A model generated the notes under the pieces. The model searched no databases and had not been told where the DNA came from. It worked only from the letters and a program-made list of their open reading frames with translations. Position numbers and translations under genes: made by a program. A stretch of 64,000 nucleotides of DNA from F22 sp963678855. Its GTDB lineage: Bacteria; Bacteroidota; Bacteroidia; Bacteroidales; Bacteroidaceae. The stretch is taken from assembly GCA_963678855.1 (NCBI GenBank), contig OY787448.1, positions 1,178,001 to 1,242,000 of the forward strand, written 5' to 3'. Below are positions 17,523-26,650 of the stretch, piece after piece. The stretch's first letter is position 1. Each line of letters begins with the position of its first letter.

Positions 17523-19542
17523 TATCTACTCGGTCATCTTTAGCAATAAACATACTATCTTTTTCAGTAATATTAAATGCTTCATACCATGCATCGATAT
17601 GAGGCAATGCACCGTTTACACGCCACATACCAAGTGAGTGTGGATCGTTCTTAGTACGGTTGATTACTTCCTCTGGACGGATATTGTTTGCCCATACTCC
17701 AGCATAAGCTAAGAAGAAGCGTTGATCTGCAGTCAAACCTTCTTTCACAGGAAGTGGATTGTTCTTCGTAGCATTCTTAAATGCTTGGTAAGAAATCTTC
17801 AACCCACCATGATCTGCAATGTTTTCACCTAGTGTAAATGCACCATTTGCATGAAGGCCAGGAGCAACTTCAATAGCATCGAAGAAGTTAATCATTTTTT
17901 GTGCACGTGCATCGAATTTCTTAGCATCTTCTGCTGTCCACCACTCCTTCATGTTACCGTCCTTATCATACTTACGGCCGTTATCATCAAAACCGTGAGT
18001 CATTTCGTGACCAATAACCACACCGATAGCACCATAGTTGAATGCATCATCAGCTGTCATATCGAAGAAAGGATATTGTAGAATAGCCGCTGGGAATGTA
18101 ATTTCGTTTGTAGTAGGATTGTAGTATGCATTCACTGTCTGTGGTGTCATACCCCACTCCATTTTATCTACTGGCTTACCTAGCTTATCCAACATCTCTT
18201 GTACGGCAAACGCGCCAGCACGTAGAGTATTATCCCAATAGCTATCGTTTTTGATTTCAAGAGAACTGTAGTCTTTCCAAGTATCTGGGTAACCTACTTT
18301 TACGATAAAGCTAGCCAACTTTTCGTGTGCTTTAGCTTTTGTTTCATCGCTCATCCAAGCTAGGTTATCAATACGCTCACCTAGTGACTTTTGAAGATTA
18401 GCTACCAATGCTTGCATACGTGCTTTAGCCTCAGGAGAGAAGTACTCTTCTACATACATTTTACCTACTGCTTCGCCTAGCATACCATTTACAGCACCTA
18501 GTGCACGCTTCCAACGTGGACGTTGTTGAGTAACACCAGACATGACTGTACCATAGAAGTCAAAGTTAGCTTGTCCGATTTCATCGTTCAATGCGCTAGC
18601 AGACTCGTTGATCACTTGCCACTGTAGGTAGCGCTTGTGCGCTTCAAGAGATTCCTTCTTGTAAAGCTCACCAATAGCAGTCATCACTTCTGGTTGACAG
18701 ATATTGATGCTATCCACATCAGCACCGAAAGCCTTTACAAAATCAGCAAGTGGGAATGCACCAGCAATCTTTTGCGCTTGATCCATTGGCATGTAGTTGT
18801 AGTTTGATTCTGCATCACGAAGAGCGACACGGTTACGAGATGGCTTAGCAATAGCTTCTTCGATTGCGTACACTTGCTCCATAGCCTTCTTAGCATCCTT
18901 TTCAGATAGACCAGCTGACAATTGGAACATCTTAGCTACAAAAGTCTTGTATGCATCACGATATTTCTTTGTATCATCAGAAAAATAGTAGTCACGGTTA
19001 CCCAGACCGATACCAGACTGCCATACACTAACGATGTACTCGTCACTTTGCTTTTCATTTACACCTACAAATGGAGCGAAATAAGGCACTACACCGACTT
19101 TACTCATCTTCACGATTTGTGTAAGCAATTCTTTCTTATTAGAGATTGCTGCTATTTCCTTCAACATTGGTTGAATTGGCTTCGCACCATCAGCGTTACG
19201 CTTTACGCTATCCAAAGCAATTTTATATAGTTGACTGATCTTCCAAGCTTCTGTACCCTCTTCAAAAGTACCAGTTTGAAGTTTGTCCATCAAAGTCTTC
19301 ATTTGCTCGTTGCTAGTTTCACGCAACTCATCAAAGCTACCAAAACGTGAATACTCAGCTGTCAATGGGTGATTTTCCATCCAACCGCCACAAGCGTACT
19401 GATAGAAATCATTTCCCGCTTTTACTTCTTGTTTCATATTCTCTAATCTAACTCCTGCAGAAAGCTCTCTCTTAGCATCTCCACATGCAGTCAAACCGAC
19501 TGCTGTTGCCGCTACGGCAACTACTTGCAATAATTTTCTCAT
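17515..19542 (-). CDS. pepO: M13 family zinc endopeptidase lipoprotein
   Basis: A 675-residue neprilysin-type (M13) peptidase. The N-terminus is a lipoprotein signal ending in VGLTAC with the Cys near residue 20, so the enzyme is anchored outside the cytoplasm. Catalytic motifs are complete: HEMTH at 512-516 (zinc and general base), ENIAD at 573-577 (third zinc ligand Glu) and a substrate-binding NAYYNPT stretch near 465. The protein ends in the family's usual acidic tail and C-terminal Trp. It likely cleaves extracellular peptides. It follows the ABC-F gene by 47 bases, at the end of the rsmI run. Confidence 0.95.
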   Translation of the reverse strand: MRKLLQVVAVAATAVGLTACGDAKRELSAGVRLENMKQEVKAGNDFYQYACGGWMENHPLTAEYSRFGSFDELRETSNEQMKTLMDKLQTGTFEEGTEAWKISQLYKIALDSVKRNADGAKPIQPMLKEIAAISNKKELLTQIVKMSKVGVVPYFAPFVGVNEKQSDEYIVSVWQSGIGLGNRDYYFSDDTKKYRDAYKTFVAKMFQLSAGLSEKDAKKAMEQVYAIEEAIAKPSRNRVALRDAESNYNYMPMDQAQKIAGAFPLADFVKAFGADVDSINICQPEVMTAIGELYKKESLEAHKRYLQWQVINESASALNDEIGQANFDFYGTVMSGVTQQRPRWKRALGAVNGMLGEAVGKMYVEEYFSPEAKARMQALVANLQKSLGERIDNLAWMSDETKAKAHEKLASFIVKVGYPDTWKDYSSLEIKNDSYWDNTLRAGAFAVQEMLDKLGKPVDKMEWGMTPQTVNAYYNPTTNEITFPAAILQYPFFDMTADDAFNYGAIGVVIGHEMTHGFDDNGRKYDKDGNMKEWWTAEDAKKFDARAQKMINFFDAIEVAPGLHANGAFTLGENIADHGGLKISYQAFKNATKNNPLPVKEGLTADQRFFLAYAGVWANNIRPEEVINRTKNDPHSLGMWRVNGALPHIDAWYEAFNITEKDSMFIAKDDRVDIW

Positions 19543-19589
19543 CTCTCTTTCGTATTAATTACGATTATTATTAAAGTACTAAATAGTTA

Positions 19590-21575
19590 TCATTTTTGCT
19601 CTTCAAGGACTATCATAGCCTCTTCCCAAGCGTTGGTTTCTTCTTCAAGCCGTTTCTTAAGCTGACCGTGTTTTTCATAGATACTTGGATCGGTCTCGGT
19701 AAGCATGCGCTCTTCCAGTTGTGCGATTTCTTCCTCGATATCCATGACTTTTTGTTCAGATTGGTCTACTGCTTTCTGCAGTCTGCGTAGTTGTTTTTGA
19801 ATCTCTTTTTGTTCGGCATATGAAAGAGTCTTTTGCCCTTCCCCTCCTGAAGCACTAAATTGCTCTTCTACAGCAGAACTCTTTTTGGAACTACCACCAG
19901 CTGTCGGACTCTTAGACAAAGAAGCGCCCTCTTCGAAAACAGAGTCTAGTTTCTGCGCTTGATTCATTTCCATTTCCTTTCGGCGCAAAAACTCATAGAT
20001 TCCTCCAATATGGTGTTTCACTTGTCCTCCACCAAACTCATACACATTATCAACTAAACCATCCAAAAAATCACGGTCGTGACTCACAAGAATAACGGTA
20101 CCGTTAAAGCCTTTCAAAGCTTCCTTTAGGACGTCTTTACTCTTCAAATCAAGGTGATTGGTAGGCTCATCGAGAATAAGTAAATTGGCTGGTTCAAGCA
20201 TTAATTTAATCATCGCCAAACGGGTTCGCTCTCCCCCACTCAAGACTTTGACTTTCTTTTCGCTGATTTCTCCCCCAAACATAAAGGCACCTAGGATACT
20301 CGGTATCTGTGTACGCACTTCTCCTTTAGCTACATAATCAATCGTGTCATAGATAGTCATGCTGTCATCTAGCAGCTGAGCCTGATTCTGCGCGAAATAT
20401 CCGATTTCGATACCGTAGCCAATTTTCAAAGTACCTTCGTGTGGAATCTCTCCCAAGATAGCTTTAACAAGCGTAGACTTACCCTCACCGTTCTTACCGA
20501 CAAAAGCCACTTTTTGGCCACGCTCAATCATGAAGTTCACCCCACTAAAGACGAGTTGATCTCCATAACTTTTGGCTACATCCTCACAGATTACAGGATA
20601 ATCACCGCTACGAGAAGCAGGTGGAAATTTCAGACGCAGTTGACTGCGATCTTCTGGATCGATTTCTATACGTTCCAATTTCTCGAGCATCTTCACACGG
20701 CTTTGCACCTGACTACTCTTCGTTGGTTTATATCGGAATCGCTCGATAAAGTCCTCTGTCTCAGCAATCAACTTTTGCTGATTTTCATATGCTTTAAGTT
20801 GTTGCTCACGACGCTCTTGACGCAAAACCAAATACTGGTCGTAAGCCACTTTATAATCTTCAAGACGTCCGCAAGTAATTTCTAAAGTACGATTAGTGAC
20901 ATTATTAATGAATGCTCTATCGTGACTAACCAGCATGACAGCAGCTGAGCTGTTGGCTAAAAACTTCTCCAACCAAGTGATACTTTCAATATCCAAGTGG
21001 TTGGTAGGCTCATCTAGTAGCAACAAGTCAGGTTTTTGAAGTAGAATTTTAGCTAACTCAATACGCATACGCCAGCCACCAGAAAATTCTTGAGTAGAAC
21101 GATCCAAATCTACACGAGAAAAGCCAAGCCCTAGAAGTGTGCGTTCCAGTTCTGCTTGGTAGTTTTCTCCTCCATGCATACGGTATTGTTCCTCAGAATG
21201 AGTATATTTTTCAATAAGCTCGTGATATGATTGTGACTCGTAATCTGTACGATTACTCATTTCTACTTCCAGTTTCTTGACTTGGTCACGCATGGCAAAC
21301 AGCTCATAAAATGCTTGTGCAGCTTCTTCACGCACTGTGCGTCCATCTGCCAGTTTCATGACCTGAGGAAGATACCCCACCTTGACATCTTTGGGGATTG
21401 AGACAGTCCCTTCAGTTGGTGTTTGAATACCAGCCAAAATCTTAAGCATCGTACTTTTACCAGCACCATTCTTTCCAACAAGAGCAATGCGGTCCTTTTT
21501 ATTGATTACATACGAAATATGATTAAAAAGCGGAGTTGCTTCAAAGGCAACTGTCAATTGTTCAATACTGATCAT
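19590..21575 (-). CDS. ABC-F family ATPase
   Basis: A 661-residue soluble protein with two ABC ATPase domains and no membrane segments. Domain 1 (about 1-255) has GKNGAGKST, the signature FSGGWRMR and LLLDEPTNHLD. A charged linker follows at about 245-320. Domain 2 (about 320-540) has GKNGEGKST, LSGGERTR and LILDEPTNHLD. The C-terminal ~120 residues are a Glu/Lys/Gln-rich coiled coil, as in Uup and YdiF/ABCF3-like proteins. ABC-F proteins act at the ribosomal E site in translation quality control, and some give antibiotic resistance. Nothing here points to a resistance type. It starts 7 bases after the HAD gene. Confidence 0.92.
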   Translation of the reverse strand: MISIEQLTVAFEATPLFNHISYVINKKDRIALVGKNGAGKSTMLKILAGIQTPTEGTVSIPKDVKVGYLPQVMKLADGRTVREEAAQAFYELFAMRDQVKKLEVEMSNRTDYESQSYHELIEKYTHSEEQYRMHGGENYQAELERTLLGLGFSRVDLDRSTQEFSGGWRMRIELAKILLQKPDLLLLDEPTNHLDIESITWLEKFLANSSAAVMLVSHDRAFINNVTNRTLEITCGRLEDYKVAYDQYLVLRQERREQQLKAYENQQKLIAETEDFIERFRYKPTKSSQVQSRVKMLEKLERIEIDPEDRSQLRLKFPPASRSGDYPVICEDVAKSYGDQLVFSGVNFMIERGQKVAFVGKNGEGKSTLVKAILGEIPHEGTLKIGYGIEIGYFAQNQAQLLDDSMTIYDTIDYVAKGEVRTQIPSILGAFMFGGEISEKKVKVLSGGERTRLAMIKLMLEPANLLILDEPTNHLDLKSKDVLKEALKGFNGTVILVSHDRDFLDGLVDNVYEFGGGQVKHHIGGIYEFLRRKEMEMNQAQKLDSVFEEGASLSKSPTAGGSSKKSSAVEEQFSASGGEGQKTLSYAEQKEIQKQLRRLQKAVDQSEQKVMDIEEEIAQLEERMLTETDPSIYEKHGQLKKRLEEETNAWEEAMIVLEEQK

Positions 21576-21582
21576 ATAATTA

Positions 21583-22293
21583 TTACAGAATCTCCATCAC
21601 TTCGCGCAAATCGTGCACACTATAAGTTGGAGTTATTTCAATGTCTTGGTTAAAGTTTGGATTATAATAAATCTGGTCCATGCCGATTTGGGCAGCCCCC
21701 ACAATATCTGCACGCCAGTTGTCGCCAATCATAATGGCATCTTTAGGCTCACATTGAGTTGCCGACAAGGCATAATGAAAGATTTCTTTTCCAGGTTTAG
21801 GCACACCAATATCTTCGGACAATACAATCTTATCAAAATAGTTCAAGATTCCAGCAGAATCCATCTTTTTCTGCTGTAATCCTGGCCACCCATTAGAAAG
21901 AATATGCAGTGGATATTGTGGAGCCAAGTATTCTAGTAAATCTTTGGCAAAAGGGCACAAGCCTGACTGCTGGGCAATCGCACCATACATCGTCTCTTCA
22001 AACTCTTCCCCCATCTTAACAGCCTCATCGTGACCTACACCCGCCTCAATAAGTGGGTGAGAAAAACGTGTGCGATTAAGCTCGTCTTTACTTATTTTAT
22101 GACTAGAATATGCTTGCCAAAGCTGCGTATTCTTCGTCATATATACATCATAATAGTCTTCGAAGCTAGAATAATACTTGTGATAATCAAAAGCAAGATA
22201 CAATTCGCGAAAAGTGCGCTCTGCATTTCCCTTTGTATCCCACAATGTATCATCTAGATCGATATAAACCTGCTTATATTTTTTACCTTGCAT
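21583..22293 (-). CDS. HAD hydrolase, YjjG-like nucleotidase
   Basis: A 236-residue haloacid-dehalogenase-type phosphatase. The catalytic motifs are in order: DLDDTLWDT (nucleophile Asp12, acid/base Asp14), ILSNGW near 135, a Lys near 167 in GVPKPGKEIF, and MIGDNWRADIVGA near 190. The helical cap between motifs 1 and 2 (about 20-90) is that of subfamily IA. It most resembles YjjG-type pyrimidine nucleotidases, which remove phosphate from house-cleaning nucleotides, but substrate cannot be fixed from sequence. It lies 7 bases before the ABC-F gene and 22 bases after the lipoprotein gene on the same strand. Confidence 0.88.
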   Translation of the reverse strand: MQGKKYKQVYIDLDDTLWDTKGNAERTFRELYLAFDYHKYYSSFEDYYDVYMTKNTQLWQAYSSHKISKDELNRTRFSHPLIEAGVGHDEAVKMGEEFEETMYGAIAQQSGLCPFAKDLLEYLAPQYPLHILSNGWPGLQQKKMDSAGILNYFDKIVLSEDIGVPKPGKEIFHYALSATQCEPKDAIMIGDNWRADIVGAAQIGMDQIYYNPNFNQDIEITPTYSVHDLREVMEIL

Positions 22294-22315
22294 ATCTATT
22301 GAATTGTGTATTGAT

Positions 22316-23167
22316 TTAATACACTCTAATTACTAAATATTTTGAAGCACCCCAGAAGGCATCCTTGTCAGTGACATACAGCTCCAATTGGCGCTTGTCA
22401 TTCTTTACCAAACGGTAACTTGTTGCCGGATGTGGGGTCAACACTTTCGCACGCTTAGCAAATAGGTTGATATGTGAAAACTCGCGAGTATCAACACGTG
22501 TAAAATACTTCTTATTGAAATTAGGATTTTCAAGTACTTTGCTACCTTCAAGAATCTTTTCACTACGCAATTCAGACTTTGTACCAAACACAAAAAATGC
22601 TTCGTGTAGTTTAGCATCTTGATTAGCGAGTACTTCAGCCTGTTTTTCTTGTGCATTCAAAAGCAATTCTTGTGCTGCTGTCATACCTTTGACTTCAGCA
22701 TCCAATTCTTGAATACGTACATTCTTTAGTTTAAGTTCTTCTGTTAGCTCCTTGATACGCACCTGGCTCTCTTCAATTTGCTTCTTATAGCCTTCAAGCA
22801 CTTTACGTAGCTTGCTGTTGCTATAGCGACTGCTATTCAGTTTATTAGTAAGTTCGGCTACTTTCAGTTTATTTTCCTTCATACGTGTAGAGATAAAAAG
22901 CATATCTTCCTTAATCTTTTCACGTATAGTAGATGTATTTTCTGCAGACTTAGCTTGCAAACTTACACGGTCTTCGGCACGGTTAATATCGTCAATGCCA
23001 GCTTGCACTTCACTTAGTGCTTCCATCATTTCGTTTACTTCCGATTCACGTTGATTCAACTCAGTAATAAGAGAATCATTTCGTTGTTGTAACTGTTCTT
23101 GCTTTTTTGTATTTTGACAACCAGCCAATAAAGCAACCATAGTTAAAGCTAATACAATTCGTTTCAT
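22316..23167 (-). CDS. coiled-coil lipoprotein, unknown function
   Basis: A 283-residue protein with a clear lipoprotein signal (hydrophobic core then ALLAGC, Cys near 17). Residues about 22-195 are rich in Gln, Glu, Lys and Leu with heptad spacing, consistent with a long coiled coil. The last ~85 residues form a compact beta-rich domain containing FFVFGTKSEL and ending LVIRVY. I recognise it only as a conserved Bacteroidales lipoprotein without known function. Its place between rsmI and the HAD gene, with gaps of 33 and 22 bases, argues for co-transcription. The coiled coil could span the periplasm toward the cell wall; that is inference. Confidence 0.8.
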   Translation of the reverse strand: MKRIVLALTMVALLAGCQNTKKQEQLQQRNDSLITELNQRESEVNEMMEALSEVQAGIDDINRAEDRVSLQAKSAENTSTIREKIKEDMLFISTRMKENKLKVAELTNKLNSSRYSNSKLRKVLEGYKKQIEESQVRIKELTEELKLKNVRIQELDAEVKGMTAAQELLLNAQEKQAEVLANQDAKLHEAFFVFGTKSELRSEKILEGSKVLENPNFNKKYFTRVDTREFSHINLFAKRAKVLTPHPATSYRLVKNDKRQLELYVTDKDAFWGASKYLVIRVY

Positions 23168-23200
23168 AAGTTTCTGTCTTTATAGGGTTTTGTTACACCA

Positions 23201-23956
23201 TTATCCGATTCCGAGCTGCGCTCTCTTTTCTTGAGCACGACGCTCTCTTTCCAGTTTTTTGGCCTCTTTAGCCTTTTTAGCAGGATCTTCGCACCCATCT
23301 ACTAGGAGTACAATTTCTCCTCGTGGTGGTGTCTCCTCAAATTCTTTGACCAATTCAGTCAGCGTGCCTCGATGCATGGTTTCGTGCATCTTAGAGATTT
23401 CTCGACATACACATGCCTTACGGTCACCGCCGAAAGTATCAGCAAATTGCTCTAGAGTCTTCACCAATCGTTTAGGCGACTCATAGAAAATCATTGTGCG
23501 CTGCTCTTCCACCAACACATCCAATCGTGTTTGTCTTCCTTTCTTAACTGGCAAAAAGCCCTCGAAACAGAAGCGGTCATTAGGCAGACCAGATGAGACC
23601 AACGCGGGCACAAAAGCTGTAGCCCCAGGTAAACACTGTACCTCAATGCCTTCATCGACACAGGCACGAACCAATAAAAAGCCAGGATCAGATATCGCAG
23701 GAGTACCAGCATCACTTATCAACGCCATCGTCTCACCTGCTTGTAAGCGACGTGTCAATTGATTAAGACTTTGATGCTCGTTAAATTTGTGGTACGCCAT
23801 CATCGGGCGCTTAATTTCGTAATGTTTCAACAAAATTCCTGAGGTACGAGTGTCCTCAGCTAAAATCAAATCTGCCTCTTTCAAAATGCGAAGAGCACGT
23901 AATGTGATATCCTCCATATTACCTACTGGTGTAGGCACAACATACAATATTCCCAT
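23201..23956 (-). CDS. rsmI: 16S rRNA (cytidine-1402-2'-O)-methyltransferase
   Basis: A 251-residue tetrapyrrole-methylase-fold enzyme that 2'-O-methylates C1402 of 16S rRNA in the decoding centre. Signatures: VVPTPVGNMEDITLRALR at the N-terminus, AEDTRTSG near 35, DAGTPAISDPG near 81-91, and the CLPGATAFVPALVSSGLP segment near 108-125. The C-terminal ~25 residues are strongly basic and rich in Lys, Arg, Glu and Ala. It heads the minus-strand run rsmI-lipoprotein-HAD-ABC-F-M13, divergent from tdk. Confidence 0.96.
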   Translation of the reverse strand: MGILYVVPTPVGNMEDITLRALRILKEADLILAEDTRTSGILLKHYEIKRPMMAYHKFNEHQSLNQLTRRLQAGETMALISDAGTPAISDPGFLLVRACVDEGIEVQCLPGATAFVPALVSSGLPNDRFCFEGFLPVKKGRQTRLDVLVEEQRTMIFYESPKRLVKTLEQFADTFGGDRKACVCREISKMHETMHRGTLTELVKEFEETPPRGEIVLLVDGCEDPAKKAKEAKKLERERRAQEKRAQLGIG

Positions 23957-24009
23957 ATTTAATTGGTTCCTTTTTCGTACAGTAAAACTAACAAACTAGT
24001 TCCTTGCAA

Positions 24010-24017
24010 CAAAAATA
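24010..24017 (-). promoter_or_regulatory. -7 box for rsmI
   Basis: On the minus strand TATTTTTG matches TAnnTTTG and lies 54 bases before the rsmI start. The matching TTTG box is not evident. Confidence 0.5.
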
Positions 24018-24059
24018 TAAATAAATCACTAGATAATGGGAAGAATAAAGAGAAAATAT

Positions 24060-24067
24060 TACTTTTG
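24060..24067 (+). promoter_or_regulatory. -7 box for tdk
   Basis: TACTTTTG matches TAnnTTTG and lies 33 bases before the tdk start codon. It diverges from the rsmI box at 24010-24017. Confidence 0.55.
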
Positions 24068-24099
24068 TAGACGTTTCTAATTATAAATAACCTTTCAAT

Positions 24100-24693
24100 A
24101 TGACATTTTTTTCAGAGGCAAATAGCCGTGAGACTCACTGTAGAGGTCGAATAGAAGTAATATGTGGTTCGATGTTTTCAGGAAAAACCGAAGAACTAAT
24201 TCGCCGCATGAAACGTGCCCAATTTGCTCGTCAACGCGTAGAGATTTTCAAACCAGCTATAGACACACGGTACAGTGAAGAAGATGTTGTATCTCACGAA
24301 GGTAAAGCTATTTCTTGTACACCAGTAGACAATTCGGCTACTATTTTGCTACTTAGCTCTGAAAATGACGTGATTGGTATTGACGAGGCTCAATTTTTGG
24401 ATCCTAACATCGTCAATGTGTGTCGTGAGTTAGCAGAAAATGGGGTACGCGTGATTATAGCAGGACTAGACATGGACTTTCAAGGTACACCTTTTGGCCC
24501 GATGCCTCAGCTTTGTGCTATAGCCGATGAAGTGACTAAAGTACATGCGATTTGCATGCATTGTGGTGATTTAGCTTACGTATCTCATAGAAAAGTGGCT
24601 GGCGAAAAGCAAGTCATGCTTGGCGAAACAGCTGAATATGAACCACTTTGCCGCAGATGTTACTTAAAGACGAAAGCAGGTGCATCTGTATAA
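24100..24693 (+). CDS. tdk: thymidine kinase
   Basis: A 197-residue type II thymidine kinase for salvage of deoxythymidine. The P-loop GSMFSGKTEEL lies near 27-37, the DEAQF magnesium motif near 93-97 and the substrate lasso around 160-180. A structural zinc site is formed by C-M-H-C near 151-154 and C-R-R-C near 187-190. Length is normal. The first ~20 residues precede the core by a little more than usual, but the promoter box at 24060 fits the chosen start. It is followed 40 bases later by the AI-2E family gene. Confidence 0.96.
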   Translation: MTFFSEANSRETHCRGRIEVICGSMFSGKTEELIRRMKRAQFARQRVEIFKPAIDTRYSEEDVVSHEGKAISCTPVDNSATILLLSSENDVIGIDEAQFLDPNIVNVCRELAENGVRVIIAGLDMDFQGTPFGPMPQLCAIADEVTKVHAICMHCGDLAYVSHRKVAGEKQVMLGETAEYEPLCRRCYLKTKAGASV

Positions 24694-24733
24694 ATCTATT
24701 GCCAAATAGAAATTACTCCATAACGCAATTATT

Positions 24734-26098
24734 ATGAGAAAAGAAATCACTTTCGATCGATTTATCCGAGGTTTGATTACAATTACAGGAACATGTATTG
24801 TGTTATACTGTATACATTCCCTAAGAACAGTTGTACTACCATTCTTTATAGCATGGCTGTTGGCCTACCTTATGCAACCTTTTGTACAGTTCTTGGAAAA
24901 GACTTGTCGATTAAGATTTCGTATCGTTGCTATCTTAGTAGCCCTACTTGCGATCTTTGGAGCAATCGGACTTATAGGCTTGTTTATCGTTCCACCAACC
25001 ATAGCGGAGTTTGGCAAGTTGAAGATATTGGCTGAAGAGTATATTCGAAGTGGAATGCACGAAGGTGGCGTTCCTCAGGTTATCAGCGATTGGTTGAAAG
25101 AAAACATCAACAGTGATCAGATTCTACTTTGGCTAAAACAGGACAGTGCACAAGCAACCTTGAAAGAGGCCGTGCCACAACTCTGGAATTTTATATCTAG
25201 CTCCCTGAGTGTACTTACTAGCCTTTTCTCAGTAGTTATGGTCATCTTATATCTCATCTTTATGTTGATGGACTACGATCTTATCATGAAAAACTGGATA
25301 AACTTTGTACCTCATAGCCGCCAAGAACTAGTCAAAGGTATCTTCAAAGACGTCACAGAAGGGATGCAGAAGTATTTCCGAGGACAATCATTGGTAGCTT
25401 CATGTGTCGGTATTATGCTAGCTATTGGTTTCTCTATTATACAATTTCCTATGGGTATTGCTCTAGGGATATTTATTGGTCTACTAAACTTAGTCCCTTA
25501 CTTGCAAATCGTAGGATTGATACCTATGGCCATCCTTGCACTTTTGAAGTCGGCAGACACTGGAGGAAACTTCTGGCTAATCTTAGGATCGGCCTTTTTG
25601 GTGCTTGTTATTGTTCAAATTATACAAGACACAATTCTTATTCCAAGAATCATGGGAAAGATTACTGGATTACGTCCAGCAATTATTCTCTTGGCATTGA
25701 CTCTTTGGGGAAGTATAATGGGAGTAGTCGGCATGATTGTAGCCCTCCCATTTACTACAATCATCATTTCCTATTACAAGCGTTATCTTGCGATTAAAGA
25801 CGAAAATGACTCTCTTCGAGCTAATGAAGATACTTTGTTGGATAGAATGGCCAACCTCAAGAAGGGGAAATTAGCTTATACACAACAGACAATTTCTGCA
25901 GCAAATGCTCCTATAGAAAGTAGCATACAAGAAGCTGGTGAGGAAAATGAGCTAAATTCTACACAAACCTCAGATGAGGAGTTTTCAAACTTCACTAACA
26001 ATCCAGAAGAACTGAACGCAAAAATACGTTTACTAGAAAATGAAATTGCCGCAATAAAACAAAGTATTGTTAACCAAGAAAGAAAAACAAACGATTAG
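24734..26098 (+). CDS. AI-2E family transporter
   Basis: A 454-residue polytopic membrane protein of the AI-2E (PerM/TqsA) family. About eight hydrophobic segments occur in residues 10-350, with the family region GIFIGLLNLVPYLQIVGLIP near 250-270 and the later PRIMGKITGLRP loop near 303-315. The final ~100 residues are a soluble acidic tail ending in a predicted coiled coil, which is longer than in E. coli TqsA. Family members have been linked to autoinducer-2 export or ion antiport, so the substrate here is unknown. It ends just before the promoter of the first tRNA-Lys gene. Confidence 0.9.
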   Translation: MRKEITFDRFIRGLITITGTCIVLYCIHSLRTVVLPFFIAWLLAYLMQPFVQFLEKTCRLRFRIVAILVALLAIFGAIGLIGLFIVPPTIAEFGKLKILAEEYIRSGMHEGGVPQVISDWLKENINSDQILLWLKQDSAQATLKEAVPQLWNFISSSLSVLTSLFSVVMVILYLIFMLMDYDLIMKNWINFVPHSRQELVKGIFKDVTEGMQKYFRGQSLVASCVGIMLAIGFSIIQFPMGIALGIFIGLLNLVPYLQIVGLIPMAILALLKSADTGGNFWLILGSAFLVLVIVQIIQDTILIPRIMGKITGLRPAIILLALTLWGSIMGVVGMIVALPFTTIIISYYKRYLAIKDENDSLRANEDTLLDRMANLKKGKLAYTQQTISAANAPIESSIQEAGEENELNSTQTSDEEFSNFTNNPEELNAKIRLLENEIAAIKQSIVNQERKTND

Positions 26099-26130
26099 TT
26101 TGGTGATTAAAAAAAAATGCGCCATATTTG
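26099..26130 (+). promoter_or_regulatory. promoter of tRNA-Lys copy 1
   Basis: TTTG (26099-26102) and CATATTTG (26123-26130) are 20 bases apart. The -7 box differs from TAnnTTTG at one base. It overlaps the stop codon region of the AI-2E gene. Confidence 0.65.
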
Positions 26131-26176
26131 CACCCGCAATCAGAAATGAGGTGCAGCACGAAAGTGCACAAGGTTA

Positions 26177-26249
26177 GATTCGTTAGCTCAGCTGGTAGAG
26201 CACAACACTTTTAATGTTGGGGTCCTGGGTTCGAACCCCAGACGGATCA
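26177..26249 (+). tRNA. tRNA-Lys (anticodon TTT), copy 1
   Basis: A 73-base cloverleaf: acceptor GATTCGT with ACGGATC, D-arm GCTC/GAGC, anticodon loop CTTTTAA giving TTT, T-loop TTCGAAC, discriminator A. CCA is not fully encoded. It is identical to copy 2 at 26454-26526. Confidence 0.97.
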
Positions 26250-26265
26250 CCGCTTGAAAAAGCAG

Positions 26266-26298
26266 AAAGAGATAGCTTAACAGCTGTCTCTTTTTTTA
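26266..26298 (+). terminator. terminator of tRNA-Lys copy 1
   Basis: A 12-base stem (26266-26277 with 26282-26293, one G-T wobble) runs directly into a T-tract. Confidence 0.88.
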
Positions 26299-26373
26299 TT
26301 CCGTAAAATCGACTAGCACCTATATAGAAAGGGGATTGAGAGAGAGTTTTTTTCTAAAAAACCAAGCTATATA

Positions 26374-26405
26374 TTTGGTGGGTAAATAAAAAGCTCCTAT
26401 ATTTG
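26374..26405 (+). promoter_or_regulatory. promoter of tRNA-Lys copy 2
   Basis: TTTG (26374-26377) and TATATTTG (26398-26405) lie exactly 20 bases apart, a full consensus match and stronger than that of copy 1. Confidence 0.82.
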
Positions 26406-26453
26406 CACTCGCTAATCAGAAATGAGGTGCACGCACGAAAGTGTATAAGGTTA

Positions 26454-26526
26454 GATTCGTTAGCTCAGCTGGTAGAGCACAACACTTTTAATGTTGGGGT
26501 CCTGGGTTCGAACCCCAGACGGATCA
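26454..26526 (+). tRNA. tRNA-Lys (anticodon TTT), copy 2
   Basis: Sequence-identical to copy 1 across all 73 bases. The 5' leader and 3' trailer are also nearly the same, so the whole transcription unit was duplicated in tandem. Confidence 0.97.
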
Positions 26527-26543
26527 CCGCTTGAAAAAGCAGA

Positions 26544-26574
26544 AGAGATAGCTTAACAGCTATCTCTTTTTTTA
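26544..26574 (+). terminator. terminator of tRNA-Lys copy 2
   Basis: Arms 26544-26553 and 26558-26567 form a perfect stem followed by a T-run. It is homologous to the terminator of copy 1. Confidence 0.88.
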
Positions 26575-26587
26575 TACCCCAACTATT

Positions 26588-26641
26588 CTAGACTAAAATA
26601 TAAAGGCTGCCCACAAGGACAGCCTTTATATTTTAGTCTAG
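26588..26641 (-). terminator. 22-bp perfect hairpin after D-lactate dehydrogenase gene
   Basis: Arms 26588-26609 and 26620-26641 are perfectly complementary over 22 bases with a 10-base loop. The stem contains an A/T-rich block (TAAAATATAAA), so transcripts from either side gain a U-rich arm. It ends the D-lactate dehydrogenase transcript. Confidence 0.8.
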
Positions 26642-26650
26642 TGTTTACAT

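Noticed and set aside
19590..21575. ABC-F protein as an antibiotic resistance gene
   Set aside because: It has the general housekeeping two-domain form with a C-terminal coiled coil; no resistance-type feature or mobile context is visible.
26177..26526. Tandem tRNA-Lys genes as a mobile-element attachment site
   Set aside because: No integrase or foreign genes lie nearby, and the repeat extends through promoter and terminator, so tandem duplication explains it.
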